Origin: a virus
Direction: 5' to 3' (one strand)
IMG/VR virus record: IMGVR_UViG_3300022924_000025
Location: 1-38,343 of that record
DNA: 38,343 nt
The position numbers and the translations under genes were made by a program. Under the pieces are notes generated by a model. It worked only from the letters and a program-made list of their open reading frames with translations, did not search any database and had not been told where the DNA came from. Below, one piece after another: positions 8,852 to 17,131 of the stretch. The stretch's first letter is position 1. Each line of letters opens with the position of its first letter.

Positions 8852-8985
8852 TGTCTTTTTGCTTTTTTGATTGCTCCACTTACATTTTTAGGTAGTTCAA
8901 ACTTTCCTTTTGCGATTTCAATTTCTTCGGATTTTATGTTTGTCCAATCCTGAGACTGCAACAAATCTATAATTTGCTTTATCAT
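8833..8985 (-). CDS. small protein, 50 aa, before the tape measure
   Basis: Reads MIKQIIDLLQSQDWTNIKSE and ends AIKKAKRQWQLKK. The ATG overlaps the TGA of the BACON-domain tail gene as ATGA, and the stop overlaps the tape-measure start by 19 bases. This double junction, with no other start nearby, makes it a convincing gene. A helical N-terminus and basic C-terminus are visible. The role is unknown; a tail assembly helper is possible from position. Confidence 0.65.
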   Translation of the reverse strand: MIKQIIDLLQSQDWTNIKSEEIEIAKGKFELPKNVSGAIKKAKRQWQLKK

Positions 8986-11321
8986 ACATTTTGTGTTATT
9001 AGAATATCAAAATTATCTGCGCCTATTGTTACTCTTAATACGCCCGAACGAACCGAACCTGAATTGTAATTTGTGGACGCTCTGACATAATCGGACCTGA
9101 AGCCGTTTACTTTATTAGAATTAAACCATCCGGTACCATCCCCTGTATCTACTTTAGAAACAGTCCATACCGTATTAGCGGTTACTTTAATCTCAAAGTT
9201 TTCGGCCGACGCGGTCGATGCGTAATTATCCAAACTAATTCCGTTTTGAATGTACGATGTTACCGGCTCGTGTACGGAAACCTGATCAACCGTGTACTGT
9301 TCAGAGTCTACTGTTATGAATGTATTGTCAACAGTCAATGGAATTACGTTTGCAGCCGAATCAATTGGCGAAGAAAAATCTGTAAATATTTCAAGGTCGC
9401 ATTGTCCGGTCGTTAGGTCCGCTTTTATAATTGAAATTTTATATTTCTTATCCGATATAATGAATATGTCGTTCAGGGAAATTGCATATAACACGCTTAC
9501 CGGAAGAACGGCTTTTATATTGTAAATCCTCGTTTTCCTGTTATACAAATCAGATATAAATGTTTTCCAAAAATTAAAATATAATCCTTTTTCAATAGGC
9601 GAATAGAAATAACTTGAAATGTCACTGCCATAGTTTAACGAATTTGTAACCTGGCCAAACTCAATGTTATCTTCTGTTGCCGTATGATAAATTCGCGTAG
9701 TTTGATGCGCTGGCTGTATCGTTATTTCGGGCCCATCAGAAAAAGAATTTCTGTAAAAGAAATATGGCTTTCCTTTGTACGGTTTTAGCTCTGCATTAAT
9801 AGAAAAACCGACCTGATAATCTGTAAGTTCTTCTGTCGATTCGTCCTGCAACCTTTCGAACAACATATTTTCAAGTTGTGGCTGTATCTTTAAGTCGGTT
9901 CCATCTGTTTCGAAATTAGCTTTTAGATCGCCGTAACCAATGCCGTTGTTTTCAAAATATTTTGCGCCCAATATCGCTCCGGATTTTTGATAAGCAAACT
10001 CGATTTGTTTTTTTACATCAGGTCTTTTAACAGTCATTTCTTTAATATCAACGTATTTCGTGATATCAAAAGCTACGCCTTTATCGTAAAAGCTATCGAG
10101 TGTGTCAACTGTAAAGTCTGTCGATCCATTGGGTTTAATTATTAAATTTGACAATGCAATACAGGAATTTATAAAATCCCTTACTGTCATTTCAGGCATC
10201 TGTTGAGACACAACGACACTCGATGTTATCGATTGCTCTGGGTTAGATTCTTCCCCAGCCGTATTTCCTAAATTAGTTCTTAAGCGAACATATATCTTGG
10301 ATGTAAAATCAAAAGACGCTGACGATGTTACCTTAGCTTTTATTGTTATAGATGTTGTGCTTTCTGATTCGTATAACAAAGCTAGTCCGCCGGATCCCTC
10401 TTTTGACGCTACAACTTCTCCGTCTAATTCAATATCTATTTTATAGCCAACATTTTCGAAACCAACAGACGGCACGATAAACACATACAAATATCTTTTA
10501 TTTAACCCAGATCCTTTAGGAACGTAGCTAATGGTGTCGTTTACGGTGTCAATCGAAACGCCTACACTTGCAAGATTACCGGAGTTTGTCAAATCGACAT
10601 AAACAGGATTTCCGAATGCTTTTAACTGTTCAGCGTCTCGATGCAGCCACATAAAAATATTATAAAATACTGACCTATCGAAAAAGTCTCTGGAAAAAAC
10701 AACCCCGTATTTTAATTCTATTGCCTCAACAATGCGTATAATTCTAAGCGCCGGTTTAAATTCACGCCAGGATATTTCATTAGATGGATTTAATAAATCC
10801 CTGCCACCGCCGGTACCTATACTTATTTCATCAGTAGATGTTATAAGTGGGTAGTAAATATCGCCGTTGCCGATGCTAGGCGAACGCATCGCTTCGAAAA
10901 CTATATCGTCATTATATTCATGATCGTACTCTGAAAACTCTAGTGATGATAATTGATCATCTTTAAACAAGTCCGTTAGATTAACGGCTTTTGAATAAAA
11001 GGTAATGCTGTAAGACGATGGGAGTCCATTTTTTAATTTAGCAGAATCCAATTGAATGCAGCCAAATCTAAAAGGCAAAGACTTCAATTCGATGTACGCA
11101 TCGATCCTGATGTTTGCGTTAAATGTTCCGTCTACAGTCGCGTCGTACCAATGTGTGAATATTTCATTATTGGTTGGTGAAGCTGGAACAGAAAAAGACT
11201 GTGTGAAGTCAGACAGCACCTTTCCGATATCTGATAGATTTTTAATCGAAAGATTGATTGATATTTTTTCGTCTTTGAAAAGGTCGAGCCTTGTTTCTTT
11301 TATGTAAATAGCAACATCCAT
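8982..11321 (-). CDS. large tail/baseplate protein with C-terminal BACON-type domain
   Basis: 779 residues. The N-terminus (MDVAIYIKETRLDLFKDEKI, then LSDFTQSFSVPASPTNNEIF) is a pattern I recognise from tail-tip proteins of Bacteroidota phages. The middle is beta rich. The last 80 residues have the BACON signature: hydrophobic strand, NTVWTVSKVDTGDGTGWFN, VRASTNYNSGSVRSGVLRVT, and the end DNFDILITQNV, where a final I-x-Q is typical. BACON domains are thought to bind glycans or mucin. It follows another tail protein, sharing the boundary base 11321, and precedes the tape measure. I infer a tail-tip protein with carbohydrate contact. Confidence 0.75.
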   Translation of the reverse strand: MDVAIYIKETRLDLFKDEKISINLSIKNLSDIGKVLSDFTQSFSVPASPTNNEIFTHWYDATVDGTFNANIRIDAYIELKSLPFRFGCIQLDSAKLKNGLPSSYSITFYSKAVNLTDLFKDDQLSSLEFSEYDHEYNDDIVFEAMRSPSIGNGDIYYPLITSTDEISIGTGGGRDLLNPSNEISWREFKPALRIIRIVEAIELKYGVVFSRDFFDRSVFYNIFMWLHRDAEQLKAFGNPVYVDLTNSGNLASVGVSIDTVNDTISYVPKGSGLNKRYLYVFIVPSVGFENVGYKIDIELDGEVVASKEGSGGLALLYESESTTSITIKAKVTSSASFDFTSKIYVRLRTNLGNTAGEESNPEQSITSSVVVSQQMPEMTVRDFINSCIALSNLIIKPNGSTDFTVDTLDSFYDKGVAFDITKYVDIKEMTVKRPDVKKQIEFAYQKSGAILGAKYFENNGIGYGDLKANFETDGTDLKIQPQLENMLFERLQDESTEELTDYQVGFSINAELKPYKGKPYFFYRNSFSDGPEITIQPAHQTTRIYHTATEDNIEFGQVTNSLNYGSDISSYFYSPIEKGLYFNFWKTFISDLYNRKTRIYNIKAVLPVSVLYAISLNDIFIISDKKYKISIIKADLTTGQCDLEIFTDFSSPIDSAANVIPLTVDNTFITVDSEQYTVDQVSVHEPVTSYIQNGISLDNYASTASAENFEIKVTANTVWTVSKVDTGDGTGWFNSNKVNGFRSDYVRASTNYNSGSVRSGVLRVTIGADNFDILITQNV

Positions 11322-12766
11322 CAGACTACAGTATTCATTAGGTTATACGAGAATTCAAAATCCATAGAATACTGAATCAGTTTGTTTACCAATTTGGTTT
11401 TCTTTTCGAATGTTTTTTTAATCAGGTTAACCGGATAAAATATGCCGTCGTTTTGTTGAATGTAAACGAATTCGCTCAATAGCAACTCTTGAAAAAGCGC
11501 GTTGTAGTTCTCGGATATAAAATCGGTATTAACAGTTATGCGCTCTTTTCCGTTGAATAAATATTGTTTTTTGTTGTGCGACTGCAAAGAGTAGCTTCCA
11601 AAGTTTGAAACTATCGGGCTGTAATCCTCGCTGTCTACATCAATGTTTCTTTTCGAAGATTTCGAAAACGGTATGCTTTGCCAAAAACCAAACTTATTTT
11701 TGAAAAAGCAATTGACAACATCGAAACGGCACTCCGTTTTCATTTGAAAGCTATGCGCTTCTGTAACTTCGTCCTCATAAACAAAAATAGCTTGGTATAT
11801 GTTTTCGTCCACAGCATAATTTGCAGCATTTACATACCCGATTACCTGATTGTTGAAGTCATTATTGAATGTAAACGGTACGTTTTCGCCGTTTATAGTG
11901 ATCGAAACGAGTTTATCGGTAACGAAATATAATGGATAGTCCGATCCAGCATAAAAAATATGTGAATTTATGGAGCTTAAAACGTTTTTTTGCAGTATAG
12001 GATTAGCTAATTCTGTGTGATATCCAAATCCATCGACCGCCATAAAAGATTTGTTTACGGTGCCGACGTCAATTCCTAAATATTTAGCGGTTATTTCAGC
12101 CTCTATCCAGACCGAATCAAATGATGAAGTCGTAAAAGACCCTTCTGCTCCAAATATTCCTATTGAATTTTTTACGTAATCGTTGACTAAATTATGAATA
12201 TCAAAAACAATGTAGGGCTGTCCGGCCTGTACCGCCAATTTTGAAAGAGAATAAACGGGCACTGCAGGCTTGTCGTTAACGAAATCGCCACGCCATATTT
12301 TTAAATTCATTATCGCTTGGTCAAACGGAACGCTTGGTGATATGTTCACGAATCTTGGCGATCTTGACAGGATTATTTTATCGCGCGTAAATGTTTCTGG
12401 AGGCGTTGGCTCAATTGTGGTTGTGTGAGTGATCACAACCTCTCCTGGATTGAAATTAGTTGTTAAGGTTGAAGACGTGGCTATATCTAAGTTAATCAAA
12501 ATGCTTGCGCCATCAACATTTTGCTGTCCCGTAACGAATGAATACTCGGCATATCTAGCAACAATGTTGTTGTAAAGATTTATCCTAGTCTGAGCCAGCG
12601 ATATTTGGCTAGAAACAAATTCGCCCCCAATATCCGACACTGGTCCGCCCACAAAAGTGAATTGGCTTTCTACGGTCTGCAACTCACTGACAAACCCTAA
12701 TGATAATTTAAATCCTTGCCCGGTTGTTAATAAACTATTTAGTACAATTTTAATTTCTCTTACCAT
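11321..12766 (-). CDS. tail protein (distal tail/baseplate-like)
   Basis: 481 residues, beta rich with many Asn, Ser, Thr and aromatic residues (PYIVFDIHNLVNDYVKN, YDGFGYHTEL-type segments, HNKKQYLFNGKERITVNTDF). It starts MVREIKIVLNSLLTTGQGFK, overlaps the upstream gp10-like gene by 17 bases and touches the BACON protein. It lacks catalytic motifs. Position and composition suggest a distal tail or tip component. No exact family is assigned. Confidence 0.6.
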   Translation of the reverse strand: MVREIKIVLNSLLTTGQGFKLSLGFVSELQTVESQFTFVGGPVSDIGGEFVSSQISLAQTRINLYNNIVARYAEYSFVTGQQNVDGASILINLDIATSSTLTTNFNPGEVVITHTTTIEPTPPETFTRDKIILSRSPRFVNISPSVPFDQAIMNLKIWRGDFVNDKPAVPVYSLSKLAVQAGQPYIVFDIHNLVNDYVKNSIGIFGAEGSFTTSSFDSVWIEAEITAKYLGIDVGTVNKSFMAVDGFGYHTELANPILQKNVLSSINSHIFYAGSDYPLYFVTDKLVSITINGENVPFTFNNDFNNQVIGYVNAANYAVDENIYQAIFVYEDEVTEAHSFQMKTECRFDVVNCFFKNKFGFWQSIPFSKSSKRNIDVDSEDYSPIVSNFGSYSLQSHNKKQYLFNGKERITVNTDFISENYNALFQELLLSEFVYIQQNDGIFYPVNLIKKTFEKKTKLVNKLIQYSMDFEFSYNLMNTVV

Positions 12767-13292
12767 TTTCTAATGTGGTTTTTAAAAATGTTTCAACATC
12801 TAATCCAAACGCTTCAACTATATCGTCAGGCAATCTTTCAAATGATTTTTCAAATGGTTTAGAAAAGAAATTTTTAGGCTTCATTCCTTTTTGATAAACC
12901 GACCGAGTTATTAAATCAGCGGTATCATCAAAGCTCATAAATTTACCGTTCTTTTTATTTCTGAACTGAAAGCCCCTTGCTCTTACCCATTGATTTATGC
13001 CAGAAGTCAATCCGCCTTTTCTGCCTGTGCCACTTCCGAATTTAAACGGACTGTTCGGGGCTTTTAAATTCGATACAGACCCTTTAACCCCCTGATCTTG
13101 ATATGGTCCGTACTCCGCCATTTCAAAAGACAGCTCCAGGCTATTCGGGTTTACTAAAACCGTTCCCTTGATGCTGTTGTAAAGATCCTTCGAAACGTTA
13201 GAATCCGACTTCGTCAGTATCGACCTTGACTGCTGAACGATGTACGCATTGAACGCGTCAAGGCTTTTCTTTGTTTCTTCACGGTTTAACAT
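12750..13292 (-). CDS. HK97 gp10-like tail completion/neck protein
   Basis: 180 residues. The central motif AEYGPYQDQGVKG followed by a basic Gly-rich loop (FGSGTGRKGGLTSG) and the end segment GMKPKNFFSKPFEKSFERLP match the gp10-like family, where Y-x-x-Y/F-x-D-x-G-x-K and P-x-P-F are typical. Such proteins join head and tail. It overlaps the upstream tail-terminator-like gene by 7 bases and the downstream tail gene by 17 bases. Confidence 0.68.
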   Translation of the reverse strand: MLNREETKKSLDAFNAYIVQQSRSILTKSDSNVSKDLYNSIKGTVLVNPNSLELSFEMAEYGPYQDQGVKGSVSNLKAPNSPFKFGSGTGRKGGLTSGINQWVRARGFQFRNKKNGKFMSFDDTADLITRSVYQKGMKPKNFFSKPFEKSFERLPDDIVEAFGLDVETFLKTTLENGKRN

Positions 13293-13741
13293 ACTTCGAT
13301 TTGATTATTTGGAATTGACAACGAAACATCAATTTCCCACCCGTCAAGACCGTTTAAAAATTCCAATTCTACCGGTAAAGGCGTGGGATCATTTACCATT
13401 TCAATATCAGATTCGTTATCCTGTAATCTCAATCTTGTGATCAATCGGTTTATAACCGCAAAGCACGTGTTTAGATTGTCGAGTTCGTTATCGTTTCGCA
13501 GCCATTTATCCAGCACAGATTCCTTCGAAACGTTCCTTTGGTCGAGTACGTGAATCTTGAAATTGAATACTACCTGTCCCTGCTGGATAAGTGCTGATGT
13601 GATAAGGACGTTCGCCAACGGATAAGTGGCTTTTTTAAACAAATCAATTCCTTGCACGGATTCGTGTGTGACTGTATTCACATCGACATCAGACAACAGC
13701 GCATCTTTTAAATAATAGGCCACCGTGTAAAACTCATTCAT
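13286..13741 (-). CDS. tail terminator-like protein
   Basis: 151 residues. It starts MNEFYTVAYYLKDALLSDVD and contains a central strand-rich part (QGQVVFNFKIHVLDQRN) and end NGLDGWEIDVSLSIPNNQIE. Length, alpha/beta pattern and position before a gp10-like gene suit the tail-terminator group (lambda gpU-like), which caps the tube and binds the neck. Its start overlaps the stop of the frameshifted chaperone product. The assignment is inferred from context. Confidence 0.5.
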   Translation of the reverse strand: MNEFYTVAYYLKDALLSDVDVNTVTHESVQGIDLFKKATYPLANVLITSALIQQGQVVFNFKIHVLDQRNVSKESVLDKWLRNDNELDNLNTCFAVINRLITRLRLQDNESDIEMVNDPTPLPVELEFLNGLDGWEIDVSLSIPNNQIEVC

Positions 13742-14479
13742 TTCGCATTAATTTTAATTGTCTTTTTTCTTCTGCCGCCAGATCGACTTTGTACTCTAAA
13801 AACGTCATAAACTCGTGGACGTTAAGTTTAACAGCCGTTTCAAATCCTGCCTGCTTTCCGTCAGCAACTGTATAAATTGAGCTGTACCAACCCCACTTTT
13901 CATTAAACCCGCTTTCATTTCTTCCGCTTCCGGTGTCGGTTGTTGTATAAAGTGAATTGTAGCGTTCAATAATTCCGAGCCTAAATTGTAAAAAAAAACC
14001 TTTGCGCCTAAAGCAACACTCAGAGGACATTCTTTCATTATATCGGAATACTTTTCCGCTGATTCGTATGGCTCAATTTGATATAGGTTTTTAAACGTTT
14101 TGCCTTGGATTATTGGCCGGTAAAGAATAGCCATTGCGTTATGCAGTTCTTCTTCTTCGGTAAATTTATCGTCAAGGTCGATGTATTCACCCGCACTCAT
14201 TCCGTCAAGATTCGGGATAAATCCGTACTCGACACCGTCTTTTACGAATCTTTGGATGTGCCTTGCCGGCTCGTTTAATACCGCGGCAATTTGGTCAGCA
14301 GTTTCTTTAAGGTCTTTCGATGAAATTGATTTCGCCTCTGCGACGGTAATATTACAGAATATTGTAACTAAGGCCAACTGAACGAAAGCCGGTTCTTGAC
14401 TTTCTTTTATAACGCGATGGTAGTTTTGCCATTGCCTTAACGTCATTTCTGACAACGATGTCGGTACTGTTATTTTCAT
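13734..14479 (-). CDS. tail assembly chaperone, -1 frameshift fusion (gpGT-type)
   Basis: About 248 residues. It shares 192 codons with the shorter product, then slips -1 at GGGTTTA (13910-13904) and continues for 56 codons to TGA at 13736-13734. The new tail reads NEKWGWYSSIYTVADGKQAG and ends EEKRQLKLMRNE; this GWYxxIYxxA motif is familiar from the T parts of Bacteroidota phage chaperones. In lambda-type phages the fusion and the short form bind the tape measure in a fixed ratio during tail assembly. The distal frame is open back to 14030, but an independent start there is unlikely. Confidence 0.8.
13805..14479 (-). CDS. tail assembly chaperone, unshifted product (gpG-type)
   Basis: 224 residues beginning MKITVPTSLSEMTLRQWQNY, a helical protein. 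The opening (pattern PTSLxEMTLxQWQxY) is typical of the G-type chaperone in these phages. It starts 3 bases after the large terminase stop. Translation without slippage runs 32 codons beyond the slippery site and ends after TSTSL. It works with the fusion form to coat the tape measure. Confidence 0.78.
   Translation of the reverse strand: MKITVPTSLSEMTLRQWQNYHRVIKESQEPAFVQLALVTIFCNITVAEAKSISSKDLKETADQIAAVLNEPARHIQRFVKDGVEYGFIPNLDGMSAGEYIDLDDKFTEEEELHNAMAILYRPIIQGKTFKNLYQIEPYESAEKYSDIMKECPLSVALGAKVFFYNLGSELLNATIHFIQQPTPEAEEMKAGLMKSGVGTAQFIQLLTESRQDLKRLLNLTSTSL
13904..13910 (-). promoter_or_regulatory. -1 ribosomal slippery site G GGT TTA
   Basis: On the minus strand GCG GGT TTA in the zero frame gives the X XXY YYZ heptamer G GGT TTA. 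After slipping, GGG TTT is read in the frame of the 56-codon extension. The phase was checked against both reading frames (first bases congruent to 1 and 2 modulo 3, a -1 shift). A run of nine T at 13998-13990 is a second, weaker candidate. Confidence 0.78.
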
Positions 14480-14481
14480 AA

Positions 14482-15744
14482 TTAATCGATATTGTATATT
14501 CCTGATGCGTCCATTTCAAAAAACATCCTCATAATAAAAGCGTCAAGCCTGTCAGGGGAATGTCCTATTTGCTCCTTAACTTTTGCTTTAGGAAGAAGCT
14601 GTATCTTCCCTTCATCGTCTAGTTTGTAGGACTGTAGGCACTCAAATTCTTTTATAAACTCAGTCTTTGGAACGTCGCAATTTATGAAAATTTCTCCTTT
14701 GTTTATCTTTTCTGCTAATTTATATCCGCACTCCGACTTTAAATTCTTGTAGCGCTTATCTTTTTTCGGTGTTGCGCCGTTGTTGAATGGCTTTGCCCCC
14801 TGTAAATATCCTCTTAAAAACGAACCTAAACCATCAGCATCATAGGCGATATTGTTTCGCATTACAGAATATTTTTCTGCTTTTTCTTTTAACAACTTCT
14901 CTACTTCAGGCGCATCGCATTTGTCAACCTCTTGATAATTTACCAATTGTAAACCATCCCAAACACACACAATGAACTTGTCGGAACCGTGCAAAGCAAT
15001 GTCGGCGGTGATGTATTTCTTTCCTTTGACTGCGTGAGTGTTGGTCCATAAAGAATTAATATTGTCAAAGCTGCATAATTGGTCGTCGACCTCCATTTCT
15101 TCAGCTAGATAAAGCTGATTGAATATTCTTTTAGGTAAATCTTTTTGGGCTTGCAGTATTTCATCCTCAGAAAGAATACCTTCCCGGACCGCGTCCCAAG
15201 CCGTAATTTTAAAGTACGCGTACTGCGTCGAATCCGTTTTCGACTTTTCTTTTAATTGGTGCATCCAGTTAGCCGTGCCGCCAAAGTTGCCAATCAACTT
15301 CATTATACCTCCTGTCGCTGTTATTGTAGATCGTAACGCGTAGAACGCAGCCACCTTGGCGCGTGGTGCTTCATCAAATACTACCGAGTATACATCCTCT
15401 CCGTAAAGATTGTCTGGCTTGTCTGCTGACTTGAATCTGATGTGAACCCCGTTCGGACAGGTTATTATAAGTTCACTAGCATTTATCTTATACAGCCCGG
15501 TCTTTCCAACTTTGGCTCGCAATCTGTTGAAGGCAATTTTAGCCTGATCATAAACCGGGGCAACCCACCAATGATTATAGTTTGGTTTATTCCACGTTTC
15601 GTGGGCGCGTTCGTAAATCCACCATATATGAGAAAACGTCTTACCAACTTTGGTAGACGCTTCTGTTATTGTGAACCGGCAAGAGTTATAGAGAAAGTCT
15701 TTTTGGTAAGACGTTAGGTTTGGTTTTTTTATTACAATGTTCAT
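14482..15744 (-). CDS. terL: terminase large subunit
   Basis: 420 residues. N-terminal ATPase: a variant Walker A ASTKVGKT (about 29-36) in place of the usual Gly-rich loop, and Walker B VVFDEA with Asp124 and Glu125. C-terminal RNase H-like nuclease: Asp in YITADIA (about 248), Asp in AYDADGLG (about 302-304) and the acidic SPDRLDA near 394-400. It starts one base after the small terminase stop. It pumps DNA into the prohead and cuts the concatemer. All key residues are present. Confidence 0.92.
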   Translation of the reverse strand: MNIVIKKPNLTSYQKDFLYNSCRFTITEASTKVGKTFSHIWWIYERAHETWNKPNYNHWWVAPVYDQAKIAFNRLRAKVGKTGLYKINASELIITCPNGVHIRFKSADKPDNLYGEDVYSVVFDEAPRAKVAAFYALRSTITATGGIMKLIGNFGGTANWMHQLKEKSKTDSTQYAYFKITAWDAVREGILSEDEILQAQKDLPKRIFNQLYLAEEMEVDDQLCSFDNINSLWTNTHAVKGKKYITADIALHGSDKFIVCVWDGLQLVNYQEVDKCDAPEVEKLLKEKAEKYSVMRNNIAYDADGLGSFLRGYLQGAKPFNNGATPKKDKRYKNLKSECGYKLAEKINKGEIFINCDVPKTEFIKEFECLQSYKLDDEGKIQLLPKAKVKEQIGHSPDRLDAFIMRMFFEMDASGIYNID

Positions 15745-16143
15745 TTAATCTTCAAATGAAATGTGTATCGGGGCATCTTCGTCTCCAGAGTGAATGATTT
15801 TGTCGCCGTACTTTTTAGGGTTCATTTTAGAAAGGGCCCATTTACGAACATCTACTCTTAATCGGCTTCTTTGCACGACTTCGGGATTAACGACATTATA
15901 CTCCATATCGCCTTTTGTTACAGTCATAAAGTCATTACTGCCGTCGTCTGATATTTTTATGATTTCATCCAACAGGAAGTTTTCTCTTTCCTCGCACGCG
16001 TGCGCGTATTGTTTTCTGAGCTCTTCGTCTTTAATCCATTCATAAAATGTTTTAGAACTCATTCCCTCGTCTTTTAAAGATTGACGCAAAGAACTACCTG
16101 ATTCAATTTTACTTAAAATTAGATTAAACTTTTGAACATCCAT
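15745..16143 (-). CDS. terS: terminase small subunit
   Basis: 132 residues. The N-terminus is a helix-turn-helix of the terminase type (SLRQSLKDEGMSSKTFYEWI), then a helical oligomerisation region with RSRLRVDVRKWALSKMNPKK YGDK, typical of this family. It directly precedes the large subunit and shares one base with the stop of the upstream lipoprotein gene (TAATG). It recognises the packaging site on phage DNA. Confidence 0.88.
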   Translation of the reverse strand: MDVQKFNLILSKIESGSSLRQSLKDEGMSSKTFYEWIKDEELRKQYAHACEERENFLLDEIIKISDDGSNDFMTVTKGDMEYNVVNPEVVQRSRLRVDVRKWALSKMNPKKYGDKIIHSGDEDAPIHISFED

Positions 16144-16385
16144 TACTTACATTTTTTATCGCCATTACGATAAGTACCTGCATTTTCGTAATGCTTAATT
16201 ACTCCGGTGCAATCGTTCTTTAAATCAAAACTCGTTTCGATTGTTCCGGCCACGTTGAACGATTGCCAATTTTGAACGGTTCCGCAGTTGCAGTTTAATT
16301 CTGCTGTTACCTGATCGTTAACTTCATCTGCGGAACACGAAATTAAAATAGTTGCGATTCCGAGTAATAGTATTTTATTTTTCAT
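16143..16385 (-). CDS. small lipoprotein
   Basis: 80 residues. Signal sequence MKNKILLLGIATILISC with lipobox LISC and Cys17 as the lipidated residue, then a short mature part with Cys in ELNCNCGT, KNDCTG and the end KKCK. The even set of cysteines suggests disulfides in the periplasm. The TAATG junction with terS and overlap with the upstream gene show co-translation in the virion operon. Phage lipoproteins can block superinfection or receptor binding; that is only a guess here. Confidence 0.75.
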   Translation of the reverse strand: MKNKILLLGIATILISCSADEVNDQVTAELNCNCGTVQNWQSFNVAGTIETSFDLKNDCTGVIKHYENAGTYRNGDKKCK

Positions 16386-16737
16386 AATTAAAAAGTTTGT
16401 TTAGTTTACCTAACACGATTTTATTTTGTCCTTCACATCCGGCGCAATAATTTATCTGTGTTTGAAATGTGGAATTATACACTTCATAAATATCGTGCCA
16501 ATCTTTTGATTCAATTTTTTCTTGGTTGATTTTTCCGAATACTTCTTTTTGATCCGTTGTCATTTCTTTGACTCGGTGAAACGGGAATAGGATATTTAGA
16601 TAATCCTTTCTTTCATTACATCCTTGGCAAGGATTAACTCCAATTGCGTCGGTGATATTTTGGATAACATCTCCAAGTCCTGATGTTTTTTTCTTACTTC
16701 CTGACGAAACTCGTTTATTATTTTTTGGATCTGACAT
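16375..16737 (-). CDS. terminase-proximal protein with two CxxC pairs
   Basis: 120 residues. It has a basic Ser/Lys start, then GLGDVIQNITDAIGVNPCQG, CNERKDYLNILFPF and NYCAGCEGQNK. I remember this GLGDxIxxxTxxxG...CGCxxRKxxLNxLFP family from flavobacterial phages, next to terminase genes; its function is not known to me. The CQGC and CAGC pairs could bind one zinc. Its first 142 bases overlap the 3' end of the sigma-like gene in another frame. Confidence 0.68.
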   Translation of the reverse strand: MSDPKNNKRVSSGSKKKTSGLGDVIQNITDAIGVNPCQGCNERKDYLNILFPFHRVKEMTTDQKEVFGKINQEKIESKDWHDIYEVYNSTFQTQINYCAGCEGQNKIVLGKLNKLFNYEK

Positions 16738-17111
16738 CTTGATATTCCTGATTTTAATGAAAACTTTCTGATTCCTTGCTTATGGCTTTCGACAATTATT
16801 ATTTTCTTATAAGTTTTTTGTTTATCGAATATCATTTTAGCGGATATTGACTCAAAACCTAATTCAGATAACAAATCTTTGTCGCTGTCCGAATACTCTA
16901 CATCGTTTGGTAAACTTTCTTTTTTGGACAACTGATCGATGTAGATGTTTTTTATCACTGAAAAAACATAACTGTTGCTTATTTCTTTCTTGCAATCGTG
17001 CAGCTTTAGATACATATCCTGAACCAAGTCTTTTGACAATTCTGAATCTTTGCAAATTGATTTTGCGTATTTAATCCATAGACTTTGATTTTTTGAAAGC
17101 TGCACGATCAT
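16596..17111 (-). CDS. ECF-like RNA polymerase sigma factor
   Basis: 171 residues. Region 2 features lie at about 12-62: YAKSICKDSELSKDLVQDMY (the DLVQDxxLKL pattern) and SYVFSVIKNIYIDQLSKKE. A region 4-like helix-turn-helix follows at about 103-142 (KQGIRKFSLKSGISRCQIQK). It is small and divergent but has both parts. It is placed at the head of the packaging and virion operon, so it may direct late phage promoters. The C-terminal 47 codons overlap the next gene in another frame, including part of the recognition helix region. Confidence 0.7.
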   Translation of the reverse strand: MIVQLSKNQSLWIKYAKSICKDSELSKDLVQDMYLKLHDCKKEISNSYVFSVIKNIYIDQLSKKESLPNDVEYSDSDKDLLSELGFESISAKMIFDKQKTYKKIIIVESHKQGIRKFSLKSGISRCQIQKIINEFRQEVRKKHQDLEMLSKISPTQLELILAKDVMKERII

Positions 17112-17115
17112 TTGT

Positions 17116-17123
17116 CAAATATA
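17116..17123 (-). promoter_or_regulatory. possible -7 element before the sigma-like gene
   Basis: TATATTTG on the minus strand matches the Bacteroidota -7 consensus TANNTTTG and lies just before the ATG at 17111. No TTG is found 19-20 bases upstream, so the -33 part is missing or different. If used, the mRNA would have almost no leader. Confidence 0.4.
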
Positions 17124-17131
17124 ACAATTAT

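Noticed and set aside
13734-14030. A stand-alone 98-aa gene starting at 14030
   Set aside because: Its first half is low quality and overlaps the chaperone gene; the second half is explained by the -1 frameshift at 13904-13910.
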